A stretch of 7,009 nucleotides of DNA from Deltaproteobacteria bacterium (GTDB lineage Bacteria > Desulfobacterota > Desulfuromonadia > Desulfuromonadales > BM103): contig JAFDBW010000129.1 of the NCBI GenBank assembly GCA_019313105.1, forward strand, positions 1 through 7,009. The letters are read 5' to 3'. Below, in pieces: positions 1 through 5,734 of the stretch. The notes beneath the pieces were generated by a model. That model was not told the origin of the DNA. It ran no database searches and saw nothing but the letters and a program-made list of their open reading frames with translations. Positions within the stretch are counted from its first letter, which is position 1. Every line of letters begins with the position of its first letter. The translations under genes and the position numbers were made by a program.

Positions 1-777
1 GCCTTCGACCCGCATCAGGAAATCGGCAATCTCGGCAACAATCTCCGGGTGATCGATAATGTAGAGGTTGAAGACCAGGGTGTTGTCGTAAATCTTTGCA
101 TTTTTGAGGCCGGTTTCAAAATACTTGAAGTAGACCCGCGATGACTTTGGCCGGGTGATCTCGTGCAGGATCCGGTTATTGCACAACGGCATCAGCTTCA
201 TATAGGCATCGCGGTCGGATTTGCTCCAGTCGCGGCCGAGGTCTTCCGTTTCGGACTTGATGGCGTAGAAAAGGATCGTCGCCAGCTTGGTCGCGATCTT
301 CACTTGATGGGCCTGAAGGTATTCGAAGAGGATCGTCGCCGATGCGCCGTATTCGGGGCGGACATCGACCCACCGACAAGCCTGGGTCTGTGCCTTGATC
401 TGGTGATGATCGATGACCAGGTCGATGCGTCGGTCTGCCGGATATGAATTATTACCGGTTTCCGGTTGGGTATCAACCATACAGACCGCATTGAATGCGT
501 CCAGGTCGAGTTCGTCAATCGACTTCGTCTTGATTTCCAGCTGCTTGACCATGACCAGATTTTCACGTCGCCCGATTCCCCCACCGAACGCAATCGTCGC
601 GGTTTGACCGGTCTTGATTAGGATCAGGTGTTGTAGAGCGAACGATGCGGCAAGAGCATCAGGATCAGGATGGTCATGGGTGACAATCAGAATCGCCCCC
701 TTGCCGCGCAACCATTCGATGATCCCGGTTGAAAATTCTTCTGAATGACTCAGGTTGCAACAAACTTTTTGATTCAT
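1..777 (-). CDS. DHH-family phosphoesterase (NrnA/RecJ-like superfamily), C-terminus beyond left edge
   Basis: The open frame runs 259 codons from ATG at 777 to the window edge with no stop, so the C-terminal part is missing. Visible motifs are HDHPDPD (residues 34-40), VDTQP (101-105), the defining DHH in VIDHH (121-125), and GASATILFEY (144-153). These Asp and His residues are the metal ligands of the DHH superfamily, which cleaves phosphodiester bonds in short oligonucleotides, cyclic dinucleotides or pAp. The complete family is usually about 310-340 residues, with a DHHA1 substrate-binding domain that would lie off the window. The start ATG overlaps the TGA of the upstream LOG-like gene (ATGA at 777-774), implying translational coupling. 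The first motif is HxHPDPD rather than the HxNPDGD of classic NrnA, so the exact substrate (nanoRNA, pAp or c-di-AMP/pApA) cannot be assigned. The family call is firm and the reaction is only a class-level inference. Confidence 0.88.
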   Translation of the reverse strand, partial: MNQKVCCNLSHSEEFSTGIIEWLRGKGAILIVTHDHPDPDALAASFALQHLILIKTGQTATIAFGGGIGRRENLVMVKQLEIKTKSIDELDLDAFNAVCMVDTQPETGNNSYPADRRIDLVIDHHQIKAQTQACRWVDVRPEYGASATILFEYLQAHQVKIATKLATILFYAIKSETEDLGRDWSKSDRDAYMKLMPLCNNRILHEITRPKSSRVYFKYFETGLKNAKIYDNTLVFNLYIIDHPEIVAEIADFLMRVEG

Positions 778-1241
778 CTATTCAAACTCTCAAATGCAAT
801 GGAGACGGCTGATTCCGCTGAATCGGCGGCGAGCGTCCCGGCAACCTCCTGGGCACCGGGCAGTGTAACAACCGGCTTGCCGAGCTTTAGAGCGATCGCA
901 GTTTCCGAAAGCGTCCCGTACTCACCCTCAACCGCTATCAAAGCTTCCGCCGTATGGGCAATAATCACGTTGCGGGCGTGCCCCATGTTGGTTGGCACCG
1001 CTATTGTGACAAATGGATTGGCCAAGTCGTTTGCCGGTCCAGGGAGAATACCGACGACCTCACCTCCGGCCTGGGATGCACCCCTGGCTGCCGCTTCCAT
1101 GACCCCGCCAAGCCCACCGCAAACCAGGACCGCACTGCGCCGGGCAATTTCGCGGCCGACTGATTCGGCCAGAGCAAGCCCTGCCGGTGACGGCTGGGAG
1201 GCGCCAATAACGCCAATGATTGTTTTACGTCGGGTTGTCAT
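774..1241 (-). CDS. LOG-like / TIGR00725-type Rossmann-fold protein
   Basis: This 155-residue protein matches the small proteins annotated as TIGR00725 or 'LOG family', related to the lysine-decarboxylase-like fold of cytokinin-activating phosphoribohydrolases and to DprA/Smf. An N-terminal beta strand and glycine turn (IGVIGAS, 9-15) opens the fold. CGGLGGVMEAAARGA (41-55) is the phosphate-binding glycine-rich segment, followed by GGEVVGILPG (59-68), GHARN (87-91) and EGEYGTLSE (105-113). The last is the position of the canonical PGGxGTxxE motif; here the Gly-Thr and Glu are kept but the PGG is replaced by EGEY. An in-frame TGA lies three codons before the ATG, so 1241 is the earliest possible start. 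No strong Shine-Dalgarno is visible. Its TGA overlaps the ATG of the DHH gene, suggesting the two are made together. Nucleotide binding is a reasonable inference; the substrate is unknown. Confidence 0.85.
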   Translation of the reverse strand: MTTRRKTIIGVIGASQPSPAGLALAESVGREIARRSAVLVCGGLGGVMEAAARGASQAGGEVVGILPGPANDLANPFVTIAVPTNMGHARNVIIAHTAEALIAVEGEYGTLSETAIALKLGKPVVTLPGAQEVAGTLAADSAESAVSIAFESLNR

Positions 1242-1283
1242 AAGATTTCATAACCACGATGCAGGACAGCGACATCAGGAGGT

Positions 1284-1312
1284 ATTAAACCTCATTACGC
1301 GTGAAAACGCAA
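1284..1312 (-). promoter_or_regulatory. weak candidate sigma70 promoter for the LOG-like/DHH pair
   Basis: Read on the minus strand, TTGCGT (1312-1307) and TTTAAT (1289-1284) are 17 bases apart. That is 3/6 and 5/6 matches to the -35 and -10 consensus. The predicted start near 1277 would leave a leader of about 36 bases before the ATG at 1241. The -10 sits in a small palindrome, GAGGT-N5-ACCTC (1279-1293). The 125-bp gap (1242-1366) holds this, a 4-bp-stem palindrome at 1299-1310 and GACAA-N-TTGTC at 1341-1351. None is followed by a T-run on the minus strand, so no intrinsic terminator after copA is visible and read-through from copA remains possible. Confidence 0.3.
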
Positions 1313-1366
1313 AATCGAAGATTAAATATTTGACTGTGAAGACAATTTGTCGCCGGGCTCTCGTCG

Positions 1367-3820
1367 TCAAAGCTTCCTCGCAGAGCCTTTCAAAAGAAGG
1401 CTGTTGGTCACGACTGAAACACTGGAGAAGGCCATGGCCAAGCCTGCAAACTCAGGCTTGAGGAGAATTCCGAAACCGTGATAAAAAAGTCCTGCGGCAA
1501 TCGGGATGCCGACGACGTTGTAGAAGAACGCCCAAAACAGGTTCTGTTTGATCTTGGCGAGGGTTTTCCGTCCCAGACGTATGCCGCGCTCAACATCGCG
1601 GATATCGCCCTTCACCAGAACAAGGTCACCGGTCTCCTTGGCGACGTCCGTACCGCTGCCAATGGCGATACCGATATCGGCCTGGGCCAGTGCCGGTGCA
1701 TCGTTGATTCCGTCACCGACCATGCCGGTGAAGAAACCCTTTTGCTGATAACGTTTAACAACCTCCAGCTTGTCTTCCGGCAGCACCTCGGCTTCAACCT
1801 GGGACAGGCCAAGCTGCATCGCAATTGCGTCAGCGGAAGCCCTCCGGTCACCAGTGATCATAATCGTCTGCAAACCAAGCTGTTGCAGACGGGCAACTGT
1901 TTCGACGGCACCATCTTTGATCGTATCTGCCAGAGCGATAGCCCCCAACAACAACCCGCCCCTGGCGACATAAATAACGGATTTGCCCGCAGCAGCCCAT
2001 GTCTCAATCCGCTGGTCATAAGCTTCGACAGGGATCGACTCACGCGCCATCAGGCGTCGGTTCCCTGCCAGGACCGGTACATTATCAATCGTGCCGGTCA
2101 GCCCAAAGCCACCGGTCTCTTTAACATCATTAACAGGCAGGGGAACAAACTCACTGCCCTGCTGATACGCCACAACCGCCCGTGCCAGGGGATGGTTACT
2201 GACTGACTCCAGTGCCACGGCAACTTTGAGCAGCTCTTGCTTGCTGACACCATCAGCCGTCAGCAGGTCGGTCACGGCAAACTCACCTTTGGTCAGGGTG
2301 CCGGTCTTGTCCAGCAATATTACTTGCAGGCGGGAGATGTTTTCCAACACTGACGCCTTTTTAAAAAGGATGCCGGAGGACAAGCCAACCGAACTGCCGA
2401 CCATGATCGCAGTAGGTGTTGCGAGGCCAAGCGCGCAGGGGCATGCGATCACCAGCACGGCAATCGACATCTTGAAAGCAAACAGGAAACCGGACTGGGC
2501 CGGGCCATACCAGGCGATAAATGTCAGGAGAGCCATCACGATCACTGCGGGGACGAACCAGCTTGAGACGGCATCAGCCAATCTCTGAATCGGGGCCTTG
2601 TCGCCCTGGGCTGTTTCAACCATGCGCACAATCTGCGCCAGGGTCGTTTCGCTGCCAACCCGAGTCGCCTTAATCACCAGGCGGCCGCCGGTGTTGATCG
2701 TTGCCCCGGTCACCCTTGCACCAGGGGCCTTGTCAACCGGAAGGGGCTCTCCGGTAATCATCGACTCGTCAACAGCCGAATCTCCCTGTATAACAACACC
2801 GTCAACCGGGACCTTTTCTCCCGGCCGCACGACAACATGATCACCGATGCTGAGTCGATCAGCCGGTACTTCCTCTTCCCGGCCATCAATCAGCAACCAC
2901 GCTTTATGAGCCTGTAAATGTAACAGGGCCTTCAGCGCCTGCCCGGCCTTCCCCTTCGCCCTGGCTTCAAGCCATTTACCGAAACGGATAAAGGTGATCA
3001 GCATGGCGCTGGTCTCGAAGAAAACATCCCCTGAAAGGTTGAAGATTCTGAACAGCGCCAACAGTGAATAGCCGTAGGCGGCCGTTATCCCCATGGCAAC
3101 CAATACATCCATATTGGCAGAGCGGTTTTTCAGTGATGCCCAGGCGCTGCGATAGAAGGTTAACCCGGCGCTGAACTGCACCACGGTCGACAAGGCACAA
3201 ATCAGGTAAATGGTCGCCTTGCCGAACGGTGCGAGCCACATCAATGGCATAATCGGTATCGACAGGCTGGCGGCAAAGATCAGCCAGTAGAATTGAGCGC
3301 GGCCTTCCTTGAGATCACCGTCCCCCTCTGTCACGACCTGATAGCCAAGAGCGTCGACTTTGGCGATGAGTTGCTCAGAACTCACCCGGGCAGGATCAAA
3401 TTCAACAGAGAGTTTTTCGGCAGCAAAGTTGACTGACGCCATAGCGACACCAGGCATCTTTGCGACTGCCTTTTCGATGGTTTGGGCGCAATTGGCACAT
3501 GTCATACCGCTTATGGCAAAAACCCTGGCCTCCCTCACGGCATCTCCGGTTATGTCCTTTCCAACGGCTTGACCCGCCGATGCCGAAATATCATCGGCGA
3601 CGGGTGCAACAACCTGGAAACCGGCTTTTACGACAGCCTCAAGGAGCTGATCGCGGCTCGGCCCGTGCTCTGTAACAGTGATTCTGCCGAGTTGTTGCGG
3701 CAAAGAGACTTCAACCTCGATGACGTCCTCGACATCTCGTAACGCAGCGGTCACCCTGGCAACACATTTTTGGCAACTCATCCCGTAAACAGGAATCGTT
3801 ATTTCAGTTTTGATCGCCAC
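1367..3820 (-). CDS. copA: Cu+-exporting P1B-type ATPase with two N-terminal HMA domains
   Basis: This 817-residue inner-membrane pump uses ATP hydrolysis to export monovalent copper (possibly silver). In order: HMA domain 1 with GMSCQKC (13-19; Cys16, Cys19), HMA domain 2 with GMTCANC (105-111), and membrane helices from about 178. The actuator loop carries TGE (356-358). CPC in the transport helix is at 460-462, the phosphorylation site DKTGT at 504-508 (Asp504), the SNHP nucleotide-binding motif at 541-544, TGDR at 656-659 and GDGIND at 702-707. Tyr767-Asn768 and Met796-Ser799-Ser800 near the C-terminus are the helix-7 and helix-8 ligands typical of the Cu+ subgroup (P1B-1), which argues against Zn/Cd/Pb pumps. 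All catalytic residues are present and the length is normal. The start is a GTG at 3820 with GGAGAG (3833-3828) seven bases upstream. No copper chaperone or CueR/CsoR/CopY-type regulator is in the window. Confidence 0.97.
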   Translation of the reverse strand: MAIKTEITIPVYGMSCQKCVARVTAALRDVEDVIEVEVSLPQQLGRITVTEHGPSRDQLLEAVVKAGFQVVAPVADDISASAGQAVGKDITGDAVREARVFAISGMTCANCAQTIEKAVAKMPGVAMASVNFAAEKLSVEFDPARVSSEQLIAKVDALGYQVVTEGDGDLKEGRAQFYWLIFAASLSIPIMPLMWLAPFGKATIYLICALSTVVQFSAGLTFYRSAWASLKNRSANMDVLVAMGITAAYGYSLLALFRIFNLSGDVFFETSAMLITFIRFGKWLEARAKGKAGQALKALLHLQAHKAWLLIDGREEEVPADRLSIGDHVVVRPGEKVPVDGVVIQGDSAVDESMITGEPLPVDKAPGARVTGATINTGGRLVIKATRVGSETTLAQIVRMVETAQGDKAPIQRLADAVSSWFVPAVIVMALLTFIAWYGPAQSGFLFAFKMSIAVLVIACPCALGLATPTAIMVGSSVGLSSGILFKKASVLENISRLQVILLDKTGTLTKGEFAVTDLLTADGVSKQELLKVAVALESVSNHPLARAVVAYQQGSEFVPLPVNDVKETGGFGLTGTIDNVPVLAGNRRLMARESIPVEAYDQRIETWAAAGKSVIYVARGGLLLGAIALADTIKDGAVETVARLQQLGLQTIMITGDRRASADAIAMQLGLSQVEAEVLPEDKLEVVKRYQQKGFFTGMVGDGINDAPALAQADIGIAIGSGTDVAKETGDLVLVKGDIRDVERGIRLGRKTLAKIKQNLFWAFFYNVVGIPIAAGLFYHGFGILLKPEFAGLAMAFSSVSVVTNSLLLKGSARKL

Positions 3821-3827
3821 CTTTTGA

Positions 3828-3833
3828 CTCTCC
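3828..3833 (-). promoter_or_regulatory. Shine-Dalgarno site fixing the GTG start of copA
   Basis: GGAGAG on the minus strand lies seven bases before the GTG at 3820-3818. The first HMA motif follows within 13 codons, so no shorter start would keep the domain intact. This supports the GTG initiator. Confidence 0.6.
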
Positions 3834-4027
3834 GCAACGCCCTCCGGCGTATTGTATTGATAGGGAGATCACTTTTCTCAGTGACCATGAGCATTGGCGT
3901 CTCCCTGTTTCCCGACTCGGCACAGCAGGCGGCCGGCTTGATCAAATGCGCAGACTCGGCGAAGTACGCGGCAACATATAAAAGCAAGACCGCCGTTGTG
4001 CTCTTCTGCAAAAGCGGCCGCGACTGA
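3830..4027 (+). pseudogene. truncated 3' remnant of a GGDEF (diguanylate cyclase) domain gene
   Basis: The plus-strand frame ending at TGA 4025-4027 encodes a stretch that fits the last third of a GGDEF domain. It has an LRNALRR helix (from about 3830), then VTMSIGVSLFP (from 3881), LIKCADSAKYAA, a Lys and VVLF before the end. The family pattern here is T-x-SIGV-x-x-x-P, then L-x-x-AD-x-A-x-Y-x-AK and a terminal V-x-x-F, and nearly every fixed position is present. The GGDEF active-site motif, which lies well upstream of this segment in the family, is absent. Upstream of 3830 the frame runs antisense into copA. The copy is therefore a severed tail and cannot make c-di-GMP. The usual AK near the end is AT here, which fits relaxed selection. 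The boundary at 3830 is approximate. Confidence 0.68.
3851..3884 (-). promoter_or_regulatory. candidate copA promoter with palindromic operator over the -35 region
   Basis: On the minus strand, TACAAT (3856-3851) is a 5/6 match to the -10 consensus. A perfect 5-bp-arm palindrome, TCACT-N6-AGTGA, spans 3884-3869. With a 17-base spacer the -35 hexamer would be the six central bases GAGAAA (3879-3874), a poor 3/6 match. Transcription would start near 3844, giving a leader of about 24 bases that contains the Shine-Dalgarno site. A weak -35 inside a palindrome is how many regulated metal-efflux promoters look, but the palindrome is not the CueR, CopY or CsoR consensus I know, so the regulator is unassigned. 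The whole element lies inside the GGDEF remnant on the other strand, so part of the sequence may be inherited coding sequence. Confidence 0.4.
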
Positions 4028-4035
4028 ATATCTAG

Positions 4036-4473
4036 TCAAATCGTGTTGCGCGGCCATAGCCTGGCCAGCAAAACCGTCAGGATGATTGCCAGCAACAGCC
4101 GCAGCCCGAGCATGACAACTCCGTCACCCCCCAGGACGACAAAGATCAGGACGTCCTCGATCACGGTATGGCAGGTCGCCAGGAAAAGCCCGGTCAGGAA
4201 CAGTTCACTGCGGTCCATCTGCCCTGTGGCGGCAGAACGGATGATAATCCCGGGGCCGTAGGCTATGCCGAGAAAGATTCCTGTGAAAAGTGGCAAGACG
4301 GCCGATCGTCCCAGACCAAAGCAGCGCATGACCGGTTCGGTCCTCGAGCCGATGCTTTGAAAAATCCGCACATGTCTCAGAACCTTAAAGATCGTCACCA
4401 GGGGGACGACGATCAGGACCAGTTTACCACACAGGATCAGCCCGCCGAGAGTTGTATCTAGCAAGGCTGTCAT
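4036..4473 (-). CDS. Gate-domain (nucleoside recognition, SpmA/SpmB-like) membrane protein, intact downstream member of a pair
   Basis: This 145-residue hydrophobic protein has about four membrane segments (roughly 9-32, 58-79, 91-114 and 119-139). Between the second and third, GIFLGIAYGPGIIIRSA and then FLATCHTVIEDVLIF are the conserved core of the Gate/nucleoside-recognition family (Pfam 07670), also found in FeoB gates and sporulation proteins SpmA/SpmB. The start is set by three facts. The ATG at 4473 follows GGGAG (4485-4481) by seven bases, it overlaps the TGA of the upstream half-gene in an ATGA, and it begins just ahead of the first helix. A longer open frame to 4623 exists only because of a frameshift in the upstream gene. 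Substrate and physiological role are not known for this subgroup. With its partner broken, whether the protein still works is uncertain. Confidence 0.75.
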   Translation of the reverse strand: MTALLDTTLGGLILCGKLVLIVVPLVTIFKVLRHVRIFQSIGSRTEPVMRCFGLGRSAVLPLFTGIFLGIAYGPGIIIRSAATGQMDRSELFLTGLFLATCHTVIEDVLIFVVLGGDGVVMLGLRLLLAIILTVLLARLWPRNTI

Positions 4474-4935
4474 CTTGCCACTCCCAACCATTGCAGGCCC
4501 ATCATCAGCCAGCCGGCAATCACAGCGAGCAAAATGCGGCAGAGGGTGAGGATGCCACCACGTGCCCCGGTACTGTTCAAAACGCCCCCCTTCGAGGACC
4601 AGGTTGTGGGCAATCCCCATCATGACACCGCATTGGGTGACCTACCAGGGGGTCAGGTCCAGAGGGGCGAGAACGGCAATTGCCGCATAGAGGTTAATCA
4701 GAGCCGCAGCAATAAAAGCGAAAGCGGTCTCTCCCGGCAGCCCGAACAGGCCCATAAACGGCGCACATCAACTGCCCAGACTGTCGATCAGGCCGGAACT
4801 CTTAGATAAATCGACAATGATGTAGAGAGGCAGGACAAACTTGAGCATCCGGAAAACCGTCCACCAACCGTCGACCACACCGGTACGTAAACGTTCGAAG
4901 ACCGGTGAAACCTGCTCTTTCTCTGTTATTTCCAT
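4470..4935 (-). pseudogene. decayed upstream member of the Gate-domain pair (two stops and one frameshift)
   Basis: Read from ATG 4935, preceded by GGAAGTGA (4950-4943) at seven bases, the frame starts MEITEKEQVSPVFERLR and runs through a membrane helix near residues 31-43. It meets TGA at codon 56 (4770-4768), then continues in frame through a clear second helix (residues about 70-91) to TAG at codon 98 (4644-4642). It reaches AHNLVLEGG (109-117), where a G6 run (4590-4585) shifts the frame. Skipping one G restores VLNSTGARGGILTLCRILL and a third helix ending GLQWLGVAR, with a TGA that overlaps the ATG of the next gene. The span is 466 bases, 155 codons plus one, so the repaired protein would be 154 residues. 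AHNLVLEGG and the helices match the same Gate/nucleoside-recognition family as the downstream gene. Three independent lesions make loss of function very likely; poor sequence quality is the alternative. Confidence 0.8.
4481..4485 (-). promoter_or_regulatory. Shine-Dalgarno site deciding the start of the intact Gate-domain gene
   Basis: GGGAG on the minus strand sits seven bases before the ATG at 4473, inside the last codons of the upstream broken gene. It supports starting the downstream protein at 4473 rather than at the in-frame ATG at 4623. Confidence 0.6.
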
Positions 4936-4957
4936 GTGTTAATCACTTCCGGTGCAG

Positions 4958-4986
4958 TTGACATATCGACATGCGGCCCCTATAGT
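4958..4986 (+). promoter_or_regulatory. strong sigma70-type promoter of lpxH, probably giving a leaderless transcript
   Basis: TTGACA (4958-4963, 6/6) and TATAGT (4981-4986, 5/6) are separated by exactly 17 bases. Only seven bases lie between the -10 and the ATG at 4994, so the expected transcription start falls at or next to the A of the ATG. No purine-rich Shine-Dalgarno precedes that ATG, in keeping with a leaderless mRNA. The element lies in the 58-bp divergent gap between lpxH and the decayed Gate-domain gene. Confidence 0.7.
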
Positions 4987-4993
4987 GACGGCC

Positions 4994-5734
4994 ATGAGAG
5001 CAATCTTTCTTGCCGATGCACATTTACGCAAACCCGGCGACCATAACTACCGGATGATGTTGGACTTTCTCGACGAACAGTGCGGCACAACGGACATACT
5101 GGTCCTGCTCGGTGACATCTTCGAGTTCTGGATCGGCAAGAACAGCGTGATCACGGATTACGTCCCGCTGGTCGATGCCCTGGAGCGGTTGCATCAGCAG
5201 GGCACGAAGTTGGTGTACGTTGAAGGCAATCACGACTTTCACCTCGGCCCGGTCTTCACCAGGCGGCTGCAATGCCAGGTGTTTCCTGACGGTGGCAGCA
5301 TTGAACTCGACGGAAAGAAGGTTTTTCTCGCCCACGGAGACCTGGCCAACCCCAACGATCTCGGTTACCGGCGGCTCCGCAAGTTTTTCCGGAGCAGCCT
5401 GGTCCGCATCCTGATCCGGACTCTGCCTAACTTCCTGTTGTTAAGGATCGGAGCCCGGGCCGGCTACGAAAGCAAAAAGAATTACCGAGGGGAGCGCGCC
5501 AGATGGCCCACCAGGAAGGTCCTGATACCCTACGCCGAAGCGATTCTCGCAACCGGTCAGCAAGCAGTTGTTACCGGGCATTTTCATCAACCTTTTCACG
5601 AAAAACTGGGCGATGGAGAACTCATCGCCCTGGGTGACTGGATCACGCAGTTTTCCTACGCCATTTATGAAGACCACGCCTTCACCCTGACCAGCTATCA
5701 GGCAACAACAGCCGGGGGCGGCTCGACAGCCTGA
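4994..5734 (+). CDS. lpxH: UDP-2,3-diacylglucosamine pyrophosphatase (LpxH-type)
   Basis: The 246-residue protein is a calcineurin-like metallophosphoesterase. LpxH hydrolyses UDP-2,3-diacylglucosamine to lipid X and UMP, the fourth step of lipid A synthesis, at the cytoplasmic face of the inner membrane. Metal-binding motifs appear in order: DAH (Asp8, His10), GDIFEFW (40-46, Asp41), GNHDF (78-82), HGD (114-116) and GHFHQP (195-200; His196, His198). GDxFExW and the HGD block favour LpxH over general phosphodiesterases, and about 240 residues is the family length. The frame is also open from GTG 4952, but that start would put the promoter inside the gene and add residues with no family counterpart, so ATG 4994 was chosen. 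The gene stands alone in its orientation and its 3' end overlaps the convergent YihY-family gene by 37 bases. No other lpx gene is present. The alternative is a close LpxH-like paralogue with another substrate. Confidence 0.87.
   Translation: MRAIFLADAHLRKPGDHNYRMMLDFLDEQCGTTDILVLLGDIFEFWIGKNSVITDYVPLVDALERLHQQGTKLVYVEGNHDFHLGPVFTRRLQCQVFPDGGSIELDGKKVFLAHGDLANPNDLGYRRLRKFFRSSLVRILIRTLPNFLLLRIGARAGYESKKNYRGERARWPTRKVLIPYAEAILATGQQAVVTGHFHQPFHEKLGDGELIALGDWITQFSYAIYEDHAFTLTSYQATTAGGGSTA

Noticed and set aside
1341..1351. GACAA-N-TTGTC palindrome as a terminator after copA
   Set aside because: It has only five-base arms with a one-base centre and no T-run follows on the minus strand, so it is not an intrinsic terminator. 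Operator function has no other support.
745..1461. 238-codon plus-strand open frame opposite the LOG-like gene
   Set aside because: It is antisense to a well-conserved coding region, has low-complexity composition and no recognisable domain, and runs into the end of copA.
1478..2206. 242-codon plus-strand open frame inside copA
   Set aside because: It is an antisense shadow of the copA catalytic domain, whose motifs are all intact on the minus strand.
3799..4011. 70-codon minus-strand open frame upstream of copA
   Set aside because: It overlaps the copA start and is antisense to the GGDEF-like frame, whose motif match is far better. No ribosome site or domain supports it.
4768..4770. In-frame TGA as selenocysteine or reassigned Trp codon
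   Set aside because: The same gene also has an in-frame TAG and a frameshift, and TGA serves as the stop codon of the other genes. Decay explains all three lesions.
4952..4993. Upstream GTG start extending the LpxH protein by 14 residues
   Set aside because: It overlaps a near-consensus promoter, lacks a convincing Shine-Dalgarno, and the conserved family N-terminus begins at ATG 4994.
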